Below are positions 54,169 to 63,670 of a stretch of 64,000 nt of DNA, piece after piece; position 1 is the first letter of the stretch, and each line of letters begins with the position of its first letter. The DNA is from Streptomyces sp. ISL-10 (GTDB lineage: Bacteria > Actinomycetota > Actinomycetes > Streptomycetales > Streptomycetaceae). The DNA is taken from contig NZ_JAGGOJ010000005.1 of the NCBI RefSeq assembly GCF_018614575.1, forward strand, positions 62,001 through 126,000. Direction: 5' to 3'. Made by a program: the position numbers and the translations under genes. The notes beneath the pieces were generated by a model that saw nothing but the letters and a program-made list of their open reading frames with translations, ran no database searches and was not told the DNA's origin.

Positions 54169-55839
54169 GTGAACGGTCCACTCATCGTCCAGAGCGACAA
54201 GACCCTCCTTCTCGAAGTCGATCACGAGCTGGCGGACGCCTGCCGTCGTGCCATCGCGCCGTTCGCGGAGCTGGAGCGCGCACCCGAGCACATCCACACC
54301 TACCGGGTCACCCCGCTCGGCCTGTGGAACGCGCGCGCCGCCGGGCACGACGCCGAGCAGGTCGTCGACGCGCTGGTCGAGTTCTCCCGCTACCCCGTTC
54401 CGCACGCCCTGCTCGTGGACGTCGCCGAGACGATGGCCCGCTACGGCCGGCTCACCCTCAGCAAGCACCCCACCCACGGGCTCGTCCTGACCAGCACCGA
54501 TCGGCCGGTGCTGGAGGAGATCCTGCGCTCCAAGAAGGTCCAGCCGCTGGTCGGTCCCCGGCTCGACGCGGACACGGTCGCCGTCCATCCCTCCGAGCGC
54601 GGGCAGATCAAGCAGACGCTGCTGAAGCTGGGCTGGCCGGCGGAGGACCTCGCGGGTTACGTCGACGGCGAGGCGCACCGCATCGACCTCGACGAGACGG
54701 ACTGGGCGCTGCGCCCGTACCAGAAGCAGGCCGTCGAGGGCTTCTGGCACGGCGGCTCGGGCGTCGTCGTCCTGCCCTGCGGAGCAGGCAAGACGCTGGT
54801 CGGGGCGGGGGCGATGGCGCAGGCGAAGGCCACCACGCTGATCCTCGTCACCAACACCGTCTCCGCCCGGCAGTGGAAGCACGAGCTGGTGCGGCGGACG
54901 TCGCTGACCGAGGACGAGATCGGCGAGTACAGCGGCACGAAGAAGGAGATCCGCCCGGTCACCATCGCCACCTACCAGGTGCTGACGACCAAGCGGAAGG
55001 GCATCTACCCGCACCTGGAGCTGTTCGACTCCCGCGACTGGGGCCTGATCCTCTACGACGAGGTGCACCTGCTGCCCGCGCCGGTCTTCAAGTTCACCGC
55101 CGACCTCCAGGCCCGCCGCCGCCTCGGCCTGACCGCGACCCTCGTGCGCGAGGACGGCCGGGAGTCGGACGTCTTCTCGTTGATCGGGCCGAAGCGGTTC
55201 GACGCGCCCTGGAAGGAGATCGAGGCGCAGGGCTACATCGCGCCCGCCGACTGCGTGGAGGTACGGGTCAATCTCACCGACTCCGAGCGGCTCGCCTACG
55301 CGACCGCCGAGACGGAGGAGAAGTACCGCTTCTGCGCGACGACGGCGACGAAGCGGAAGGTGGCCGAGCGGCTGGTCCGCAAGCATGCGGGGCAGCAGAT
55401 CCTGGTCATCGGCCAGTACATCGACCAGCTCGACGAGCTGGGCGAGCACCTGGACGCCCCGGTGATCAAGGGCGAGACGTCGAACGCGCAGCGCGAGAAG
55501 CTCTTCGACGCCTTCCGCAACGGCGAGATCAGCGTGCTCGTCGTCTCGAAGGTCGCGAACTTCTCGATCGACCTGCCTGAGGCGACGATCGCGATCCAGG
55601 TCTCCGGCACCTTCGGTTCGCGCCAGGAGGAGGCACAGCGCCTCGGCCGCGTTCTGCGCCCGAAGGCGGACGGCCACAAGGCGCATTTCTACTCGGTGGT
55701 GGCGAGGGACACGATCGACCAGGACTTCGCGGCGCACCGCCAGCGGTTCCTGGCCGAGCAGGGCTACGCGTACCGGATCGTGGACGCGGACGAGCTGCTG
55801 GCGGGCGACGCGGAGGGCCCCGTGGACCCGGTCCACTGA
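54169..55839 (+). CDS. DNA repair helicase XPB
   Basis: This 556-aa superfamily 2 helicase has Walker A LPCGAGKTLVGAG (Lys208), a DEVH box in LILYDEVHLLPAPVFKFTAD (Asp297), LTATLVREDGRE (motif III), QILVIGQYIDQLDELG and SRQEEAQRLGRVLRPKADG (motif VI). The N-terminal XPB domain includes LIVQSDKTLLLEVDH. Bacterial XPB unwinds DNA 3' to 5' and has been linked to repair. GTG 54169 has a GAAAGG-type site upstream. It pairs with the helicase-associated WYL gene. Confidence 0.95.
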   Translation: MNGPLIVQSDKTLLLEVDHELADACRRAIAPFAELERAPEHIHTYRVTPLGLWNARAAGHDAEQVVDALVEFSRYPVPHALLVDVAETMARYGRLTLSKHPTHGLVLTSTDRPVLEEILRSKKVQPLVGPRLDADTVAVHPSERGQIKQTLLKLGWPAEDLAGYVDGEAHRIDLDETDWALRPYQKQAVEGFWHGGSGVVVLPCGAGKTLVGAGAMAQAKATTLILVTNTVSARQWKHELVRRTSLTEDEIGEYSGTKKEIRPVTIATYQVLTTKRKGIYPHLELFDSRDWGLILYDEVHLLPAPVFKFTADLQARRRLGLTATLVREDGRESDVFSLIGPKRFDAPWKEIEAQGYIAPADCVEVRVNLTDSERLAYATAETEEKYRFCATTATKRKVAERLVRKHAGQQILVIGQYIDQLDELGEHLDAPVIKGETSNAQREKLFDAFRNGEISVLVVSKVANFSIDLPEATIAIQVSGTFGSRQEEAQRLGRVLRPKADGHKAHFYSVVARDTIDQDFAAHRQRFLAEQGYAYRIVDADELLAGDAEGPVDPVH

Positions 55840-55866
55840 CCGGCTGGGTGTCCCGCCGCCGCCCCC

Positions 55867-56030
55867 CGAACCGCGACCACCAACGGCCCCCGCCGTGGTC
55901 GACCACGACCGGGCTGCCCCCGGCCAAACCCGAGGAAACCACCCCCGAACCGCGACCACCAACGGCCCCCGCCGTGGTCAACCACGACCGGGCTGCCTCC
56001 GGTGGTCAGCTACGACCGGGCTGGGCGGGG
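55867..56030. repeat. 79-bp duplication extending the tail of a small gene
   Basis: CGAACCGCGACCACCAACGG starts at 55867 and again at 55946, with about 55 bp nearly identical, including GTGGTC(G/A)ACCACGACCGGGC. A partial third copy, GTGGTCAGCTACGACCGGGC at 56002-56021, is the coding end of the minus-strand gene ending at 56006. Read on the minus strand, QPGRS-stop is followed by a downstream copy reading QPGRG-stop. Confidence 0.85.
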
Positions 56031-56212
56031 TGGCGGCGGACACCCGCCTCCTCGGCGTACTCGCCGAGGACGGCCACCGAGAACACGGCCTCGGCGAAGA
56101 CCTTGATGGCGCGCAGCGCGTTGCCGACGCGGTGCGGGGAGTGGTGGACGGCGCCCGTGGCGGTCGCGCCGCCATGGGGCGTGGTGCCTGGGGCGAAGGT
56201 CGCTGTACTCAT
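56006..56212 (-). CDS. Small conserved-looking protein of unknown function
   Basis: This 68-aa protein has a Thr/Gly/His-rich head (TTPHGGATATGAVHHSPH) followed by a plausible helix (RVGNALRAIKVFAEAVFSVA) and a VLGEYAEEAGVRR segment. The coherent hydrophobic pattern and GGAG just before the ATG support a real gene. I do not recognise the family. It lies between two helicase genes in the opposite orientation. Its last codons are part of a downstream duplication. Confidence 0.6.
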   Translation of the reverse strand: MSTATFAPGTTPHGGATATGAVHHSPHRVGNALRAIKVFAEAVFSVAVLGEYAEEAGVRRHPAQPGRS

Positions 56213-56374
56213 GTCTCCATGGTGGTCCTTTCACCCGTCCGGAGCATCGCTCTGCGGGCTGAGCCGCGCACCGGCACGCATCCTCCTCCAGACAGACGGC
56301 GTCCCCTACGGGAAGGACGGCCGGGAAAAACCGTTCGCCCCCCGCCAAGGCGCTGACTAAAATCGCGGGCTTGC

Positions 56375-56391
56375 CCCCGACACGGTCGGGG
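56375..56391 (+). promoter_or_regulatory. Leader hairpin upstream of HelD
   Basis: CCCCGAC-ACG-GTCGGGG is a perfect 7-bp stem in the HelD leader. It lies about 15 bp after a TAAAAT element (56357-56362) that could be the -10. It might form a short attenuator or shield the 5' end. Confidence 0.4.
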
Positions 56392-56484
56392 CCCTCCCGC
56401 CTCCTTCGAGGAGTGCCACCGCCCGGACGGAAACCGGCCGGTCTGCCATGTCGTGATCACGAAGCATCAGCCCGGAGGCAACCC

Positions 56485-58557
56485 GTGCCCGCGCGCGCCC
56501 CTGTACCCGACGTCTCTCCCGCCACGGCAGCACCCACCGTCGACGGCGGTGATCCACTCGCACGGGAGCGCGCGCACCTCGCCGCCTCGCGGGCCGCGTT
56601 GCGCGCGATGCGCAAGGACGTCGAGTCACTCGACATCAAGGACGTCACCGCGAACTGGGTCAACGCGGCCGTCCTGCGGTCGCAGATCGAGGACCGTATC
56701 AAGGCGCTCGCCGACCTCGCGCACACCCCACTGTTCTTCGGCCGCCTCGACTATCTGCACACCGCGCAGGAAGGGCAGCGCTTCTACATCGGCCGCCGGC
56801 ACGTGCACGACGCCGGGGGCGACCCGATGGTCGTCGACTGGCGCGCCCCTGTCTCCCAGCCGTTCTACCGCGCCTCGCGCAAGGACCCGAAGGACGTGGG
56901 CCTGCGGCGGCGCTTCGGTTACACGGGCGGCGAGCTCACCGCGTACGAGGACGAGCACCTCACCGACCCTTCGGAGGCGGAGCAGACCTCCAGGCTCCTC
57001 CAGGCGGAGATCGAACGGCCGCGCGTGGGCCCCATGCGGGACATCGTGGCGACGATCCAGCCCGAGCAGGACGAGATCGTCCGCAGCGGTCTGTCCGGCA
57101 CGGTGTGCGTGCAGGGCGGGCCGGGCACCGGAAAGACGGCGGTCGGACTGCACCGTGTCGCGTATCTGCTGTACGCCCACCGGGAACGGCTGGCCCGCAC
57201 CGGCACCCTCGTCATCGGACCGAACCGCTCCTTCCTCCACTACATCGAGCAAGTGCTCCCCGCGCTGGGCGAGTTGGAGGTCCGGCAGTCCACCGTCGAC
57301 GACCTCGTCGCCCATGTGGAGGTGCGCGGCACGGACACGCCGACGGCGGCCGTCGTCAAGGGTGACGCGAGGATGGCCGAGGTGCTGCGCCGCGCGGTCC
57401 GCTCGCACGTCACGCTGCCGACGGAGCCGCTCATGGTCGTGCGCGGCTCGCGGCGCTGGCGGATTCCCGCGTACGAACTGGAGGAGATCGTCCGCGAGTT
57501 GCTCGACCGGGACGTCCGGTACGGCTCCGCGCGCGACGCCCTCCCCCAGCGGATCGCCCACACGGTGCTGGTCCGCATGGAGCAGGCGGGCGAGGCTCCG
57601 GACGACCGCGTCCAGGACGCCGTTGCGCGGAACGCCGCGGTCAAGGCGGCGGTCAAGGCGATCTGGCCGCCGGTGGACCCGGCGAAGCTCGTTCTGCGCC
57701 TCCTGTCCGACGCGGAGTTCCTCGCCGCGCACGCCGAGGGCGTCCTCACCCCCGAGGAACAGGACACCGTCCGGTGGGACAGGCCCGCCCGCAGCGTGAA
57801 GTCGGCCAAGTGGTCGGCGGCGGACGCGGTGCTGATCGACGAGGCGACGGATCTCGTGCAGCGCACCCACTCCCTCGGCCATGTCGTGCTCGACGAGGCG
57901 CAGGACCTGTCGCCGATGCAGTACCGCGCGGTGGGCCGACGCTGCTCGACGGGCTCGGCGACCGTGCTGGGCGACCTGGCCCAGGGCACGACGCCGTGGG
58001 CGACGTCGTCGTGGGCGGAGGCGCTGTCCCACCTCGGCAAGGCGGACGCGGCGGTCGAAGAACTCACGGCGGGCTTCCGCGTGCCGCGCGAGGTGATCGC
58101 ATACGCCTCCCGGCTGCTGCCGCACATGTCACCGGGGCTGGCCCCGGTCTCCTCCGTCCGCGAGAATCCGGGCTCGCTGTCGGTCCGGCCGGTCACCGGC
58201 GACCTGGACGCGGCGGTCGTCGCCGCATGCGTGGAATCGCTGGGCCGGGAGGGTTCGATCGGCCTGATCGCCGCGGACGCCCGCGTCCCGGCACTGGCGG
58301 CGGCGCTGGCCTCGGCCGGCCTGCCCCACCTCTCCCCCGGCGAGGAGACGACGGCGGCGTCCCGCCTGACGCTGGTGCCCGCGTCGCTGGCGAAGGGCCT
58401 GGAGTACGACTACGTGGTGCTGGACGAGCCCGCGGCGGTGGTGACGGCCGAGCCGGACGAACGCACGGGCCTGCGCCGCCTGTACGTGGCACTGACCCGC
58501 GCGGTCTCGGGCCTGACGATTCTGCACGCGCAGCCGCTGCCGCCGCAGTTGACGTGA
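56485..58557 (+). CDS. HelD-like RNA polymerase-recycling ATPase (UvrD/Rep-type)
   Basis: This 690-aa protein has a superfamily 1-like ATPase core. Features are Walker A VQGGPGTGKTAVGLHRVAYL (Lys217), HVVLDEAQDLSPMQYRAVGR as the Walker B/DEAQ box, VTGDL-type regions, and late motifs SLAKGLEYDYVVLDEPAAV and RLYVALTRAVSGLTIL. The N-terminal coiled-coil-like segment (ARERAHLAASRAALRAMRKD) and FGRLD with FYIGRRHVHD match actinobacterial HelD proteins, which bind RNA polymerase and release stalled complexes. Some relatives (HelR) confer rifamycin tolerance. GTG 56485 has GGAGG six bases upstream. Confidence 0.93.
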   Translation: MPARAPVPDVSPATAAPTVDGGDPLARERAHLAASRAALRAMRKDVESLDIKDVTANWVNAAVLRSQIEDRIKALADLAHTPLFFGRLDYLHTAQEGQRFYIGRRHVHDAGGDPMVVDWRAPVSQPFYRASRKDPKDVGLRRRFGYTGGELTAYEDEHLTDPSEAEQTSRLLQAEIERPRVGPMRDIVATIQPEQDEIVRSGLSGTVCVQGGPGTGKTAVGLHRVAYLLYAHRERLARTGTLVIGPNRSFLHYIEQVLPALGELEVRQSTVDDLVAHVEVRGTDTPTAAVVKGDARMAEVLRRAVRSHVTLPTEPLMVVRGSRRWRIPAYELEEIVRELLDRDVRYGSARDALPQRIAHTVLVRMEQAGEAPDDRVQDAVARNAAVKAAVKAIWPPVDPAKLVLRLLSDAEFLAAHAEGVLTPEEQDTVRWDRPARSVKSAKWSAADAVLIDEATDLVQRTHSLGHVVLDEAQDLSPMQYRAVGRRCSTGSATVLGDLAQGTTPWATSSWAEALSHLGKADAAVEELTAGFRVPREVIAYASRLLPHMSPGLAPVSSVRENPGSLSVRPVTGDLDAAVVAACVESLGREGSIGLIAADARVPALAAALASAGLPHLSPGEETTAASRLTLVPASLAKGLEYDYVVLDEPAAVVTAEPDERTGLRRLYVALTRAVSGLTILHAQPLPPQLT

Positions 58558-59014
58558 CGGCGGGGTGACGCTCCCGTCAGCAGCGTCCGCCACCGGCGAC
58601 GGTCCGTGCAGCGGCCACCGAGCCTGGGGGACGACGCAGCCGGTACCGCCGCCCCCAGCCCCGGAGCAGCAGCCCCACACCCCCCGGCTGGGGCCACCCG
58701 GCGGCGCGGCACCCCGCACCGCCCCGCGAGCAGCGACCACCCCGGGGCCGAGGCCGGCCCCCCGCACCCGTCCCCCGAGAGCAGCGGCCGCCCGGGGGCC
58801 GGAGCAGCAACCTCCGGGCAGCGGCCGCCCGGCGCGGAGCAGCCCCCGGGGGGCACCACCCCGGCGGCGTAGCACCTCCGCACCACCCCCCGGCAGCGAC
58901 CACCCTGGGCGGCGGCAGCCCCACACCCCGACCAGCGACCACCCCGGGCCGCAGCAGCCCCACACCCCGAGCAGCGACCACCCCGGCGGCGCGGCGCCCC
59001 CGCCGGGTACACCC
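58558..59014. repeat. Low-complexity, CAGCGACCACCCCGG-rich intergenic region
   Basis: This 457-bp gap between convergent HelD and cutC is dominated by repeated GCAGCGACCACCCCGG-type and AGCCCCACACCCCGA segments. The clearest pair is an imperfect 39-bp tandem repeat starting at 58917 and 58956. No coding frame is credible. Confidence 0.75.
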
Positions 59015-59713
59015 CTACGCGTCCAGTGCCTCCCGCCACGCCGAGACCGCCGACGGCGACACCGGGTGCGACCAGCCCGACGGGCGGGACGCGCCGCCGA
59101 TGTGGAAGCCCTGCACCCCCGCGGCCCGCAGCGGGGGGACGTGTTCGAGGCGCAGGCCGCCGCCCACGAGCAGCGCCGGGTCGTAGCCCGGTTCGCCGCT
59201 GCGGGACGCCTCCGCGAGCAGCGTCGGCAGCCCCGCGTCGACGCCCTCCGCCGCCCCGGCCGTCAGGTACGTGTCCAGGCCCGGTACGTCCGCCAGTTGC
59301 TTGCGCAGCCCGTCGCGGTCAGCCGCGCGGTCGATCGCCCGGTGGAACGTCCACCGGCAGCCGTCCAGGACCGCCATCAGCCGTTCCACGGTCACGAGGT
59401 CCGGGTGGCCGTGGTCGTCCAGGAAGCCGAACACGAACTCGTCCGCGCCCTCCGCCCGCAGCCGCTCGGCCGTCCGCACCAATGCGGCCACCTCCTCCGG
59501 GCCGCCCGCCGAGAAACCGTCGGTGAGGCGCAGCATGACGCGCACCGGAATGTCCACGGCCGCCCGGACGCGGGCGAAGGTCTCTGGCGACGGGGACAGG
59601 CCGTCGGCCGCCATGTCGGTGACCAGCTCCAGCCGGTCAGCACCTCCGGACCGGGCGGCGATCGCGTCCTCGGCGTCGAGAGCGATCACCTCCAGGAGTG
59701 CACGGTTGCTCAT
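59015..59713 (-). CDS. cutC: CutC-family protein (copper homeostasis)
   Basis: This 232-aa TIM-barrel protein reads LLEVIALDAEDAIAARSGGA, DRLELVTDMAADGLSPSPE, GADEFVFGFLDDHGHPDLV, TFHRAIDRAADRDGLRKQL and LLVGGGLRLEHVP, all CutC signatures. CutC was linked to copper tolerance, though direct copper binding is disputed. ATG 59713 has GGAGG nine bases upstream. It diverges from copA across a CsoR-like operator, which supports a copper context. Confidence 0.93.
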   Translation of the reverse strand: MSNRALLEVIALDAEDAIAARSGGADRLELVTDMAADGLSPSPETFARVRAAVDIPVRVMLRLTDGFSAGGPEEVAALVRTAERLRAEGADEFVFGFLDDHGHPDLVTVERLMAVLDGCRWTFHRAIDRAADRDGLRKQLADVPGLDTYLTAGAAEGVDAGLPTLLAEASRSGEPGYDPALLVGGGLRLEHVPPLRAAGVQGFHIGGASRPSGWSHPVSPSAVSAWREALDA

Positions 59714-59869
59714 GGGCCCATTCCTCCAGGAAAGCGGCTGCGGCGGCACTCGGCCCCCTGCGGGCCGAGAGGTCTAGTCCAATATCCAGCCTAATGCGCA
59801 AGCGGCCCCGACGGCAGCCACGAGCGGCACGCGCCGCGCACGGGTCCCCCGGCAGGCCCGGACAACACC

Positions 59870-59898
59870 TTGCACTCGATACAGGGAAGGGGTATACA
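59870..59898 (+). promoter_or_regulatory. Near-consensus promoter of copA
   Basis: TTGCAC (59870-59875) and TATACA (59893-59898) are separated by exactly 17 bp, close to TTGACA/TATAAT. It is one of the best vegetative-type promoters in the window. Transcription would start just before the CsoR-like palindrome. Confidence 0.75.
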
Positions 59899-59911
59899 TA
59901 AAACCGTAAAT

Positions 59912-59928
59912 GTACCCCCGGGGGGTAT
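59912..59928. promoter_or_regulatory. CsoR-like operator palindrome
   Basis: GTACCCCCGGGGGGTAT contains the perfect 15-bp palindrome TACCCCC-G-GGGGGTA (59913-59927). This matches the TACCCC...GGGGTA pattern of Streptomyces CsoR copper-sensing repressor sites. It lies immediately downstream of the -10, where bound repressor would block initiation. No csoR gene is in the window. Confidence 0.75.
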
Positions 59929-59952
59929 GACATGCCGCCATGAGGAGCAGGA

Positions 59953-62223
59953 ATGCCGACCGCAGCCGCCGCCCGCCCGGCCACCACCGACACACGCGAG
60001 GTCGAGCTCGCCATCGGCGGCATGACCTGCGCCTCCTGCGCCGCCCGCATCCAGAAGAAGCTGAACCGCATGGACGGCGTCGAGGCGACCGTGAACTACG
60101 CGACCGAGAAGGCGAAGATCACCTTCGCCCAGGGGACCGAGGTCACGGACCTGATCGCCACCGTGGAGGCCACCGGCTACACCGCCCAGGAGCCCGCACC
60201 TGCCCGCAGCACCGACCCGGTGGACGAACCACCCGAGAGCGACGAGCTCACGCCGCTGCGGCAGCGGCTCGTCACGGCCGTGGTCCTGTCCGTCCCCGTG
60301 ATCGCGATGGCCATGGCGCCGGCCCTGCAGATCGAGTACTGGCAGTGGCTCAGCCTGACCCTCGCCGCCCCCGTGGTCACCTACGCCGCCTGGCCCTTCC
60401 ACCGCGCCGCGTTCACCAACGCCCGGCACGGCGCGGCGACGATGGACACTCTGATCTCCGTCGGCACGTCGGCCGCGTTCCTGTGGTCGCTGTGGGCGCT
60501 GTTCTTCGGGACCGCCGGTACGCCCGGGATGACGCACCCCTTCGAGTTCACGATCGCCCGCAGCGACGGCTCCGGGAACATCTACCTGGAGGCCGCCGCC
60601 GGCGTCACCGCCTTCATCCTGGCGGGCCGGTACTTCGAGGCCCGCTCCAAGGGGAAGGCGGGGGCGGCGCTGAAGGCACTGCTGGAGCTGGGGGCCAAGG
60701 AGGTCACCGTCCTGCGCAACAAGCAGGAGGTCACCGTCCCGACCGCCGAACTCCGGGTCGGTGACCGGTTCCTGGTCCGCCCGGGCGAGAAGATCGCCAC
60801 TGACGGCACCGTCGTCGAGGGCGCCTCCGCCGTCGACGCCTCGATGCTCACCGGCGAGTCCGTGCCGGTGGAGGTGGCGGTCGGCGACAGTGTCACCGGC
60901 GCCACCCTGAACGCCGGGGGCCGTCTGGTCGTCGAGGCCACCCGTGTCGGCACGGACACCCAGCTGGCCCGCATGGCGAAGCTGGTGGAGGACGCGCAGA
61001 ACGGCAAGGCCGCCGCCCAGCGGCTCGCGGACCGGATCTCCGCCGTCTTCGTGCCCGTCGTCATCGCGCTCGCGCTGGGCACGCTCGGGTTCTGGCTCGG
61101 CAACGGCTCCGGACTGACCGCCGCGTTCACCGCCGCCGTCGCCGTTCTGATCATCGCCTGCCCCTGCGCCCTCGGTCTCGCCACGCCGACCGCGCTCATG
61201 GTCGGCACCGGCCGCGGCGCCCAGCTCGGCATCCTCATCAAGGGCCCCGAGGTCCTGGAGACCACCCGCAGGGTCGACACCATCGTCCTGGACAAGACCG
61301 GCACCGTCACCACCGGCCGCATGACCCTGTTCACCGTCCACACCGCGGACAACGCCACCGAGGACGAGGTGCTGCGGCTGGTGGGCGCCCTGGAGCACGC
61401 CTCCGAGCACCCCATCGCCCGGGCCGTCGCCGCGGGCGCCGCCGAACGCGTCGGAGCCCTGCCCACGCCCGAGGACTTCGCCAACATCCCCGGCCTCGGC
61501 GTCCAGGGCATCGTCGACGGCCACGCCGTCCTCGTCGGCCGGACCAAGCTCCTCACCCAGTGGGCGATGGAGCTGCCCGCCCACCTCGCCCGCGCCCAGC
61601 ACGAGGCCGAGGTCGCCGGCCGCACGGCGATCGCGGTCGCCTGGGACGGCGAGGCCCGCGCCGTCCTGGAGGTCGCCGACGCCGTCAAGGAGACCAGCCC
61701 GGAGGCGATCAGCCGACTCCGCGCCCTCGGCCTCACCCCGATCCTGCTCACCGGCGACAACAGGGCGGTCGCCGAAACCGTCGCCGCCGAGGTCGGCATC
61801 TCCCCCGAGAACGTCGTCGCGGAGGTCCTGCCCGAGGACAAGGTGAACGTGGTCAAGCGCCTCCAGGCCGAGGGCCGCAGCGTCGCCATGGTCGGTGACG
61901 GTGTCAACGACGCCGCCGCCCTCGCCCAGGCCGACCTCGGGCTCGCCATGGGCACCGGCACCGACGCCGCGATCGAGGCCGGCGACCTCACCCTCGTCCG
62001 CGGCGACCTCAACGCCGCTGCCGACGCCATCCGCCTGTCCCGCAGGACCCTCGGCGCCATCCGGTCCAACCTGTTCTGGGCCTTCGCCTACAACGTCGCC
62101 GCCCTCCCCCTCGCCGCCGCCGGACTCCTCAACCCGATGATCGCCGGAGCCGCGATGGCCTTCTCCTCCGTCTTCGTCGTCGGCAACTCCCTGCGCCTGC
62201 GCGGCTTCAAGGCCGCCGGGTGA
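59953..62223 (+). CDS. copA: Copper-exporting P1B-type ATPase
   Basis: This 756-aa ATPase has one N-terminal HMA domain with [11 protein letters not shown] (Cys26, Cys29), the membrane motif CPC at Cys403-Cys405 ([20 protein letters not shown]), phosphorylation motif [11 protein letters not shown] (Asp447), the HP locus [12 protein letters not shown] and hinge [20 protein letters not shown]. The C-terminal [20 protein letters not shown] segment is typical of Cu(I) pumps. It exports Cu(I) from the cytoplasm. GGAGCAGGA precedes ATG 59953. Confidence 0.95.
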   Translation: MPTAAAARPATTDTREVELAIGGMTCASCAARIQKKLNRMDGVEATVNYATEKAKITFAQGTEVTDLIATVEATGYTAQEPAPARSTDPVDEPPESDELTPLRQRLVTAVVLSVPVIAMAMAPALQIEYWQWLSLTLAAPVVTYAAWPFHRAAFTNARHGAATMDTLISVGTSAAFLWSLWALFFGTAGTPGMTHPFEFTIARSDGSGNIYLEAAAGVTAFILAGRYFEARSKGKAGAALKALLELGAKEVTVLRNKQEVTVPTAELRVGDRFLVRPGEKIATDGTVVEGASAVDASMLTGESVPVEVAVGDSVTGATLNAGGRLVVEATRVGTDTQLARMAKLVEDAQNGKAAAQRLADRISAVFVPVVIALALGTLGFWLGNGSGLTAAFTAAVAVLIIACPCALGLATPTALMVGTGRGAQLGILIKGPEVLETTRRVDTIVLDKTGTVTTGRMTLFTVHTADNATEDEVLRLVGALEHASEHPIARAVAAGAAERVGALPTPEDFANIPGLGVQGIVDGHAVLVGRTKLLTQWAMELPAHLARAQHEAEVAGRTAIAVAWDGEARAVLEVADAVKETSPEAISRLRALGLTPILLTGDNRAVAETVAAEVGISPENVVAEVLPEDKVNVVKRLQAEGRSVAMVGDGVNDAAALAQADLGLAMGTGTDAAIEAGDLTLVRGDLNAAADAIRLSRRTLGAIRSNLFWAFAYNVAALPLAAAGLLNPMIAGAAMAFSSVFVVGNSLRLRGFKAAG

Positions 62224-62237
62224 CGCCCGGCCCGAGC

Positions 62238-62274
62238 CGGGCCCGGCCCGTCGTACCGGCGGGCGCCGGGCCCG
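62238..62274 (+). terminator. Hairpin terminator after copA
   Basis: CGGGCCCGGC (62238-62247) pairs with GCCGGGCCCG (62265-62274), a 10-bp stem with a 17-base loop, starting 15 bp after the copA stop. Confidence 0.6.
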
Positions 62275-62298
62275 CGCCGACGGTTCTAGAGTCGGCAC

Positions 62299-62949
62299 AT
62301 GACCGACGCCGCCGCGGATCTCCGCACCCGCTGGACCCGGACCCTCGTCGCCGCCCGGCAGGGAGCGGACGGGCCCGACCCCGTGCCGTACGCCGACAAC
62401 CTCCTCGCACGCTGGGCCGAGCCGCAGCGGCGCTACCACACCACGGAGCATCTGATCGCGGTGCTCGGCCATGTCGACACCCTGGCTGCTTACGCCGCCG
62501 ATCCCGAACTCGTGCGGCTGGCCGCCTGGTTCCACGACGCGGTGTATCTGCCGGACCGTTCGGAGAACGAGGAGCGCTCCGCCCGGATCGCCGAACGCGC
62601 CCTGCCCGAAGCCGGACTGAGCACCGAGGCCACCGCCGAGGTCGCCCGCCTCGTACGCCTCACCGTCACCCACGACCCGGCCGCCGACGACAGCAACGGC
62701 CAGGTCCTGTGCGACGCGGACCTGGCCATCCTGGCCGCGCCCCCGCAGGCATACGCGGCCTATGCGGCGGCGGTGCGCGAGGAGTACGGGTTCGTGCCCG
62801 AGGAGGCGTTCCGCGACGGGCGGGCCGCGGTGCTGCGCCAGTTGCTGCGGCTGCCGCGCCTGTTCCACACCCCGTACGGCGTCCGTGAGTGGGAGGAGCC
62901 CGCCCGCCACAACCTCACGGTGGAGCTGGAGCTGCTGGCCGCATCGTGA
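62299..62949 (+). CDS. HD-domain protein (predicted metal-dependent phosphohydrolase)
   Basis: This 216-aa protein has RYHTTEHLIAVLGHVDTL, then LAAWFHDAVYLPDRSENEER with the HD doublet, and a late Asp in VLCDADLAILAAPPQ. These are the metal ligands expected of HD phosphohydrolases. Relatives are annotated as HD domain-containing or N-methyl-D-aspartate receptor NMDAR2C-subunit-like proteins. The substrate is unknown. ATG 62299 follows the copA terminator, so it has its own transcript. Confidence 0.9.
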   Translation: MTDAAADLRTRWTRTLVAARQGADGPDPVPYADNLLARWAEPQRRYHTTEHLIAVLGHVDTLAAYAADPELVRLAAWFHDAVYLPDRSENEERSARIAERALPEAGLSTEATAEVARLVRLTVTHDPAADDSNGQVLCDADLAILAAPPQAYAAYAAAVREEYGFVPEEAFRDGRAAVLRQLLRLPRLFHTPYGVREWEEPARHNLTVELELLAAS

Positions 62950-62991
62950 GCCGACGGGCGTCGGCACGGTCACGCCCGACCGGGCGGGGCC

Positions 62992-63261
62992 CTATGCGGA
63001 CGGGCGGTTCTTGGGCCTGCGCAGGCCCGCATCCGTGAGGCGGCGGACGAGCTCCTTGGAACCGATCTCGACCGCGCCCGCCGCCACCGCGTCCGCGTAC
63101 CGGTGCGAAGGCACGTCGTAGTGGTCGCGTTCGAACGCGCGGCGCGGGCAGCCGATCGACTCGGCGAAGGCGTGCAGCTCCTCGAACGACACGTCGCTGA
63201 CCATGTGCGACCACATCCGGCCGTGGCCGGGCCAGCTCGGCGGGTCGATGTAGACCGTCAC
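62992..63261 (-). CDS. DUF4031 protein
   Basis: This 89-aa protein opens VTVYIDPPSWPGHGRMWSHM and continues SDVSFEELHAFAESIGCPRR and FERDHYDVPSHRYADAV, the DUF4031 pattern. The function is unknown. GTG 63261 overlaps the upstream gene's TGA as GTGA, so the two form a coupled pair. Confidence 0.88.
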   Translation of the reverse strand: MTVYIDPPSWPGHGRMWSHMVSDVSFEELHAFAESIGCPRRAFERDHYDVPSHRYADAVAAGAVEIGSKELVRRLTDAGLRRPKNRPSA

Positions 63262-63614
63262 CACAGCCCGCCCACCGGCGCCACCACGACCCCGGCCTTG
63301 CCGCAGACCCAGTGCGGATCCGGCCCGAGCTCGGGCTCGATCTCCAGCGCGTGCGGATCGCCCGCGTCGCAGACCGGGCACAGCGGCCAGCGGCCGTGCC
63401 GTTCCAGCAGCGCGTCCTGGACGTCCTGGGCGACGAGCCCCGCGACGTACGTGATGCCCTCGGGCCACTGCTCTGCCCACCAACGGCGGTGCGCCACCGC
63501 CTCCTCGACCAGCGAGACGACGCCGGCATCCGCCACGTCACGGGCGGCCAGGTCGGCGAGCACCAGCGCGCGAGCAGCATGCAGGGCTTGCTCCAGCGGG
63601 TTCGTCTCGTCCAT
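63258..63614 (-). CDS. Small Cys-containing protein coupled to DUF4031
   Basis: This 118-aa protein is mostly helical (EQALHAARALVLADLAARDV, VSLVEEAVAHRRWWAEQWPE), with a cysteine motif near the end: RWPLCPVCDAGDPHALEIEP, then PHWVCGKAGVVVAPVG. The CPVC plus a later Cys and His could bind zinc. ATG 63614 has GGGGGC upstream; a longer start at 63644 is possible. It is translated ahead of, and coupled to, the DUF4031 gene. Confidence 0.83.
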   Translation of the reverse strand: MDETNPLEQALHAARALVLADLAARDVADAGVVSLVEEAVAHRRWWAEQWPEGITYVAGLVAQDVQDALLERHGRWPLCPVCDAGDPHALEIEPELGPDPHWVCGKAGVVVAPVGGLW

Positions 63615-63670
63615 GCCCCCATTGTCGCCGGGTCTTGACGACACCCGAAATTCGAAAATATCTTTCAGAT

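Noticed and set aside
56341..56484. A rifamycin-associated element (RAE) upstream of HelD
   Set aside because: I looked for the GGGGCTTG...CAAGCCCC-type dyad. Only GGGCTTGCCCCC is present, without a matching arm, so rifamycin induction is not supported.
59791..62973. A 1,060-codon open frame on the minus strand opposite copA and the HD gene
   Set aside because: It is a codon-bias shadow of high-GC genes. It is made of Gly/Val/Asp/Arg-rich low-complexity sequence, has no motif, and the opposite strand carries unmistakable CopA motifs.
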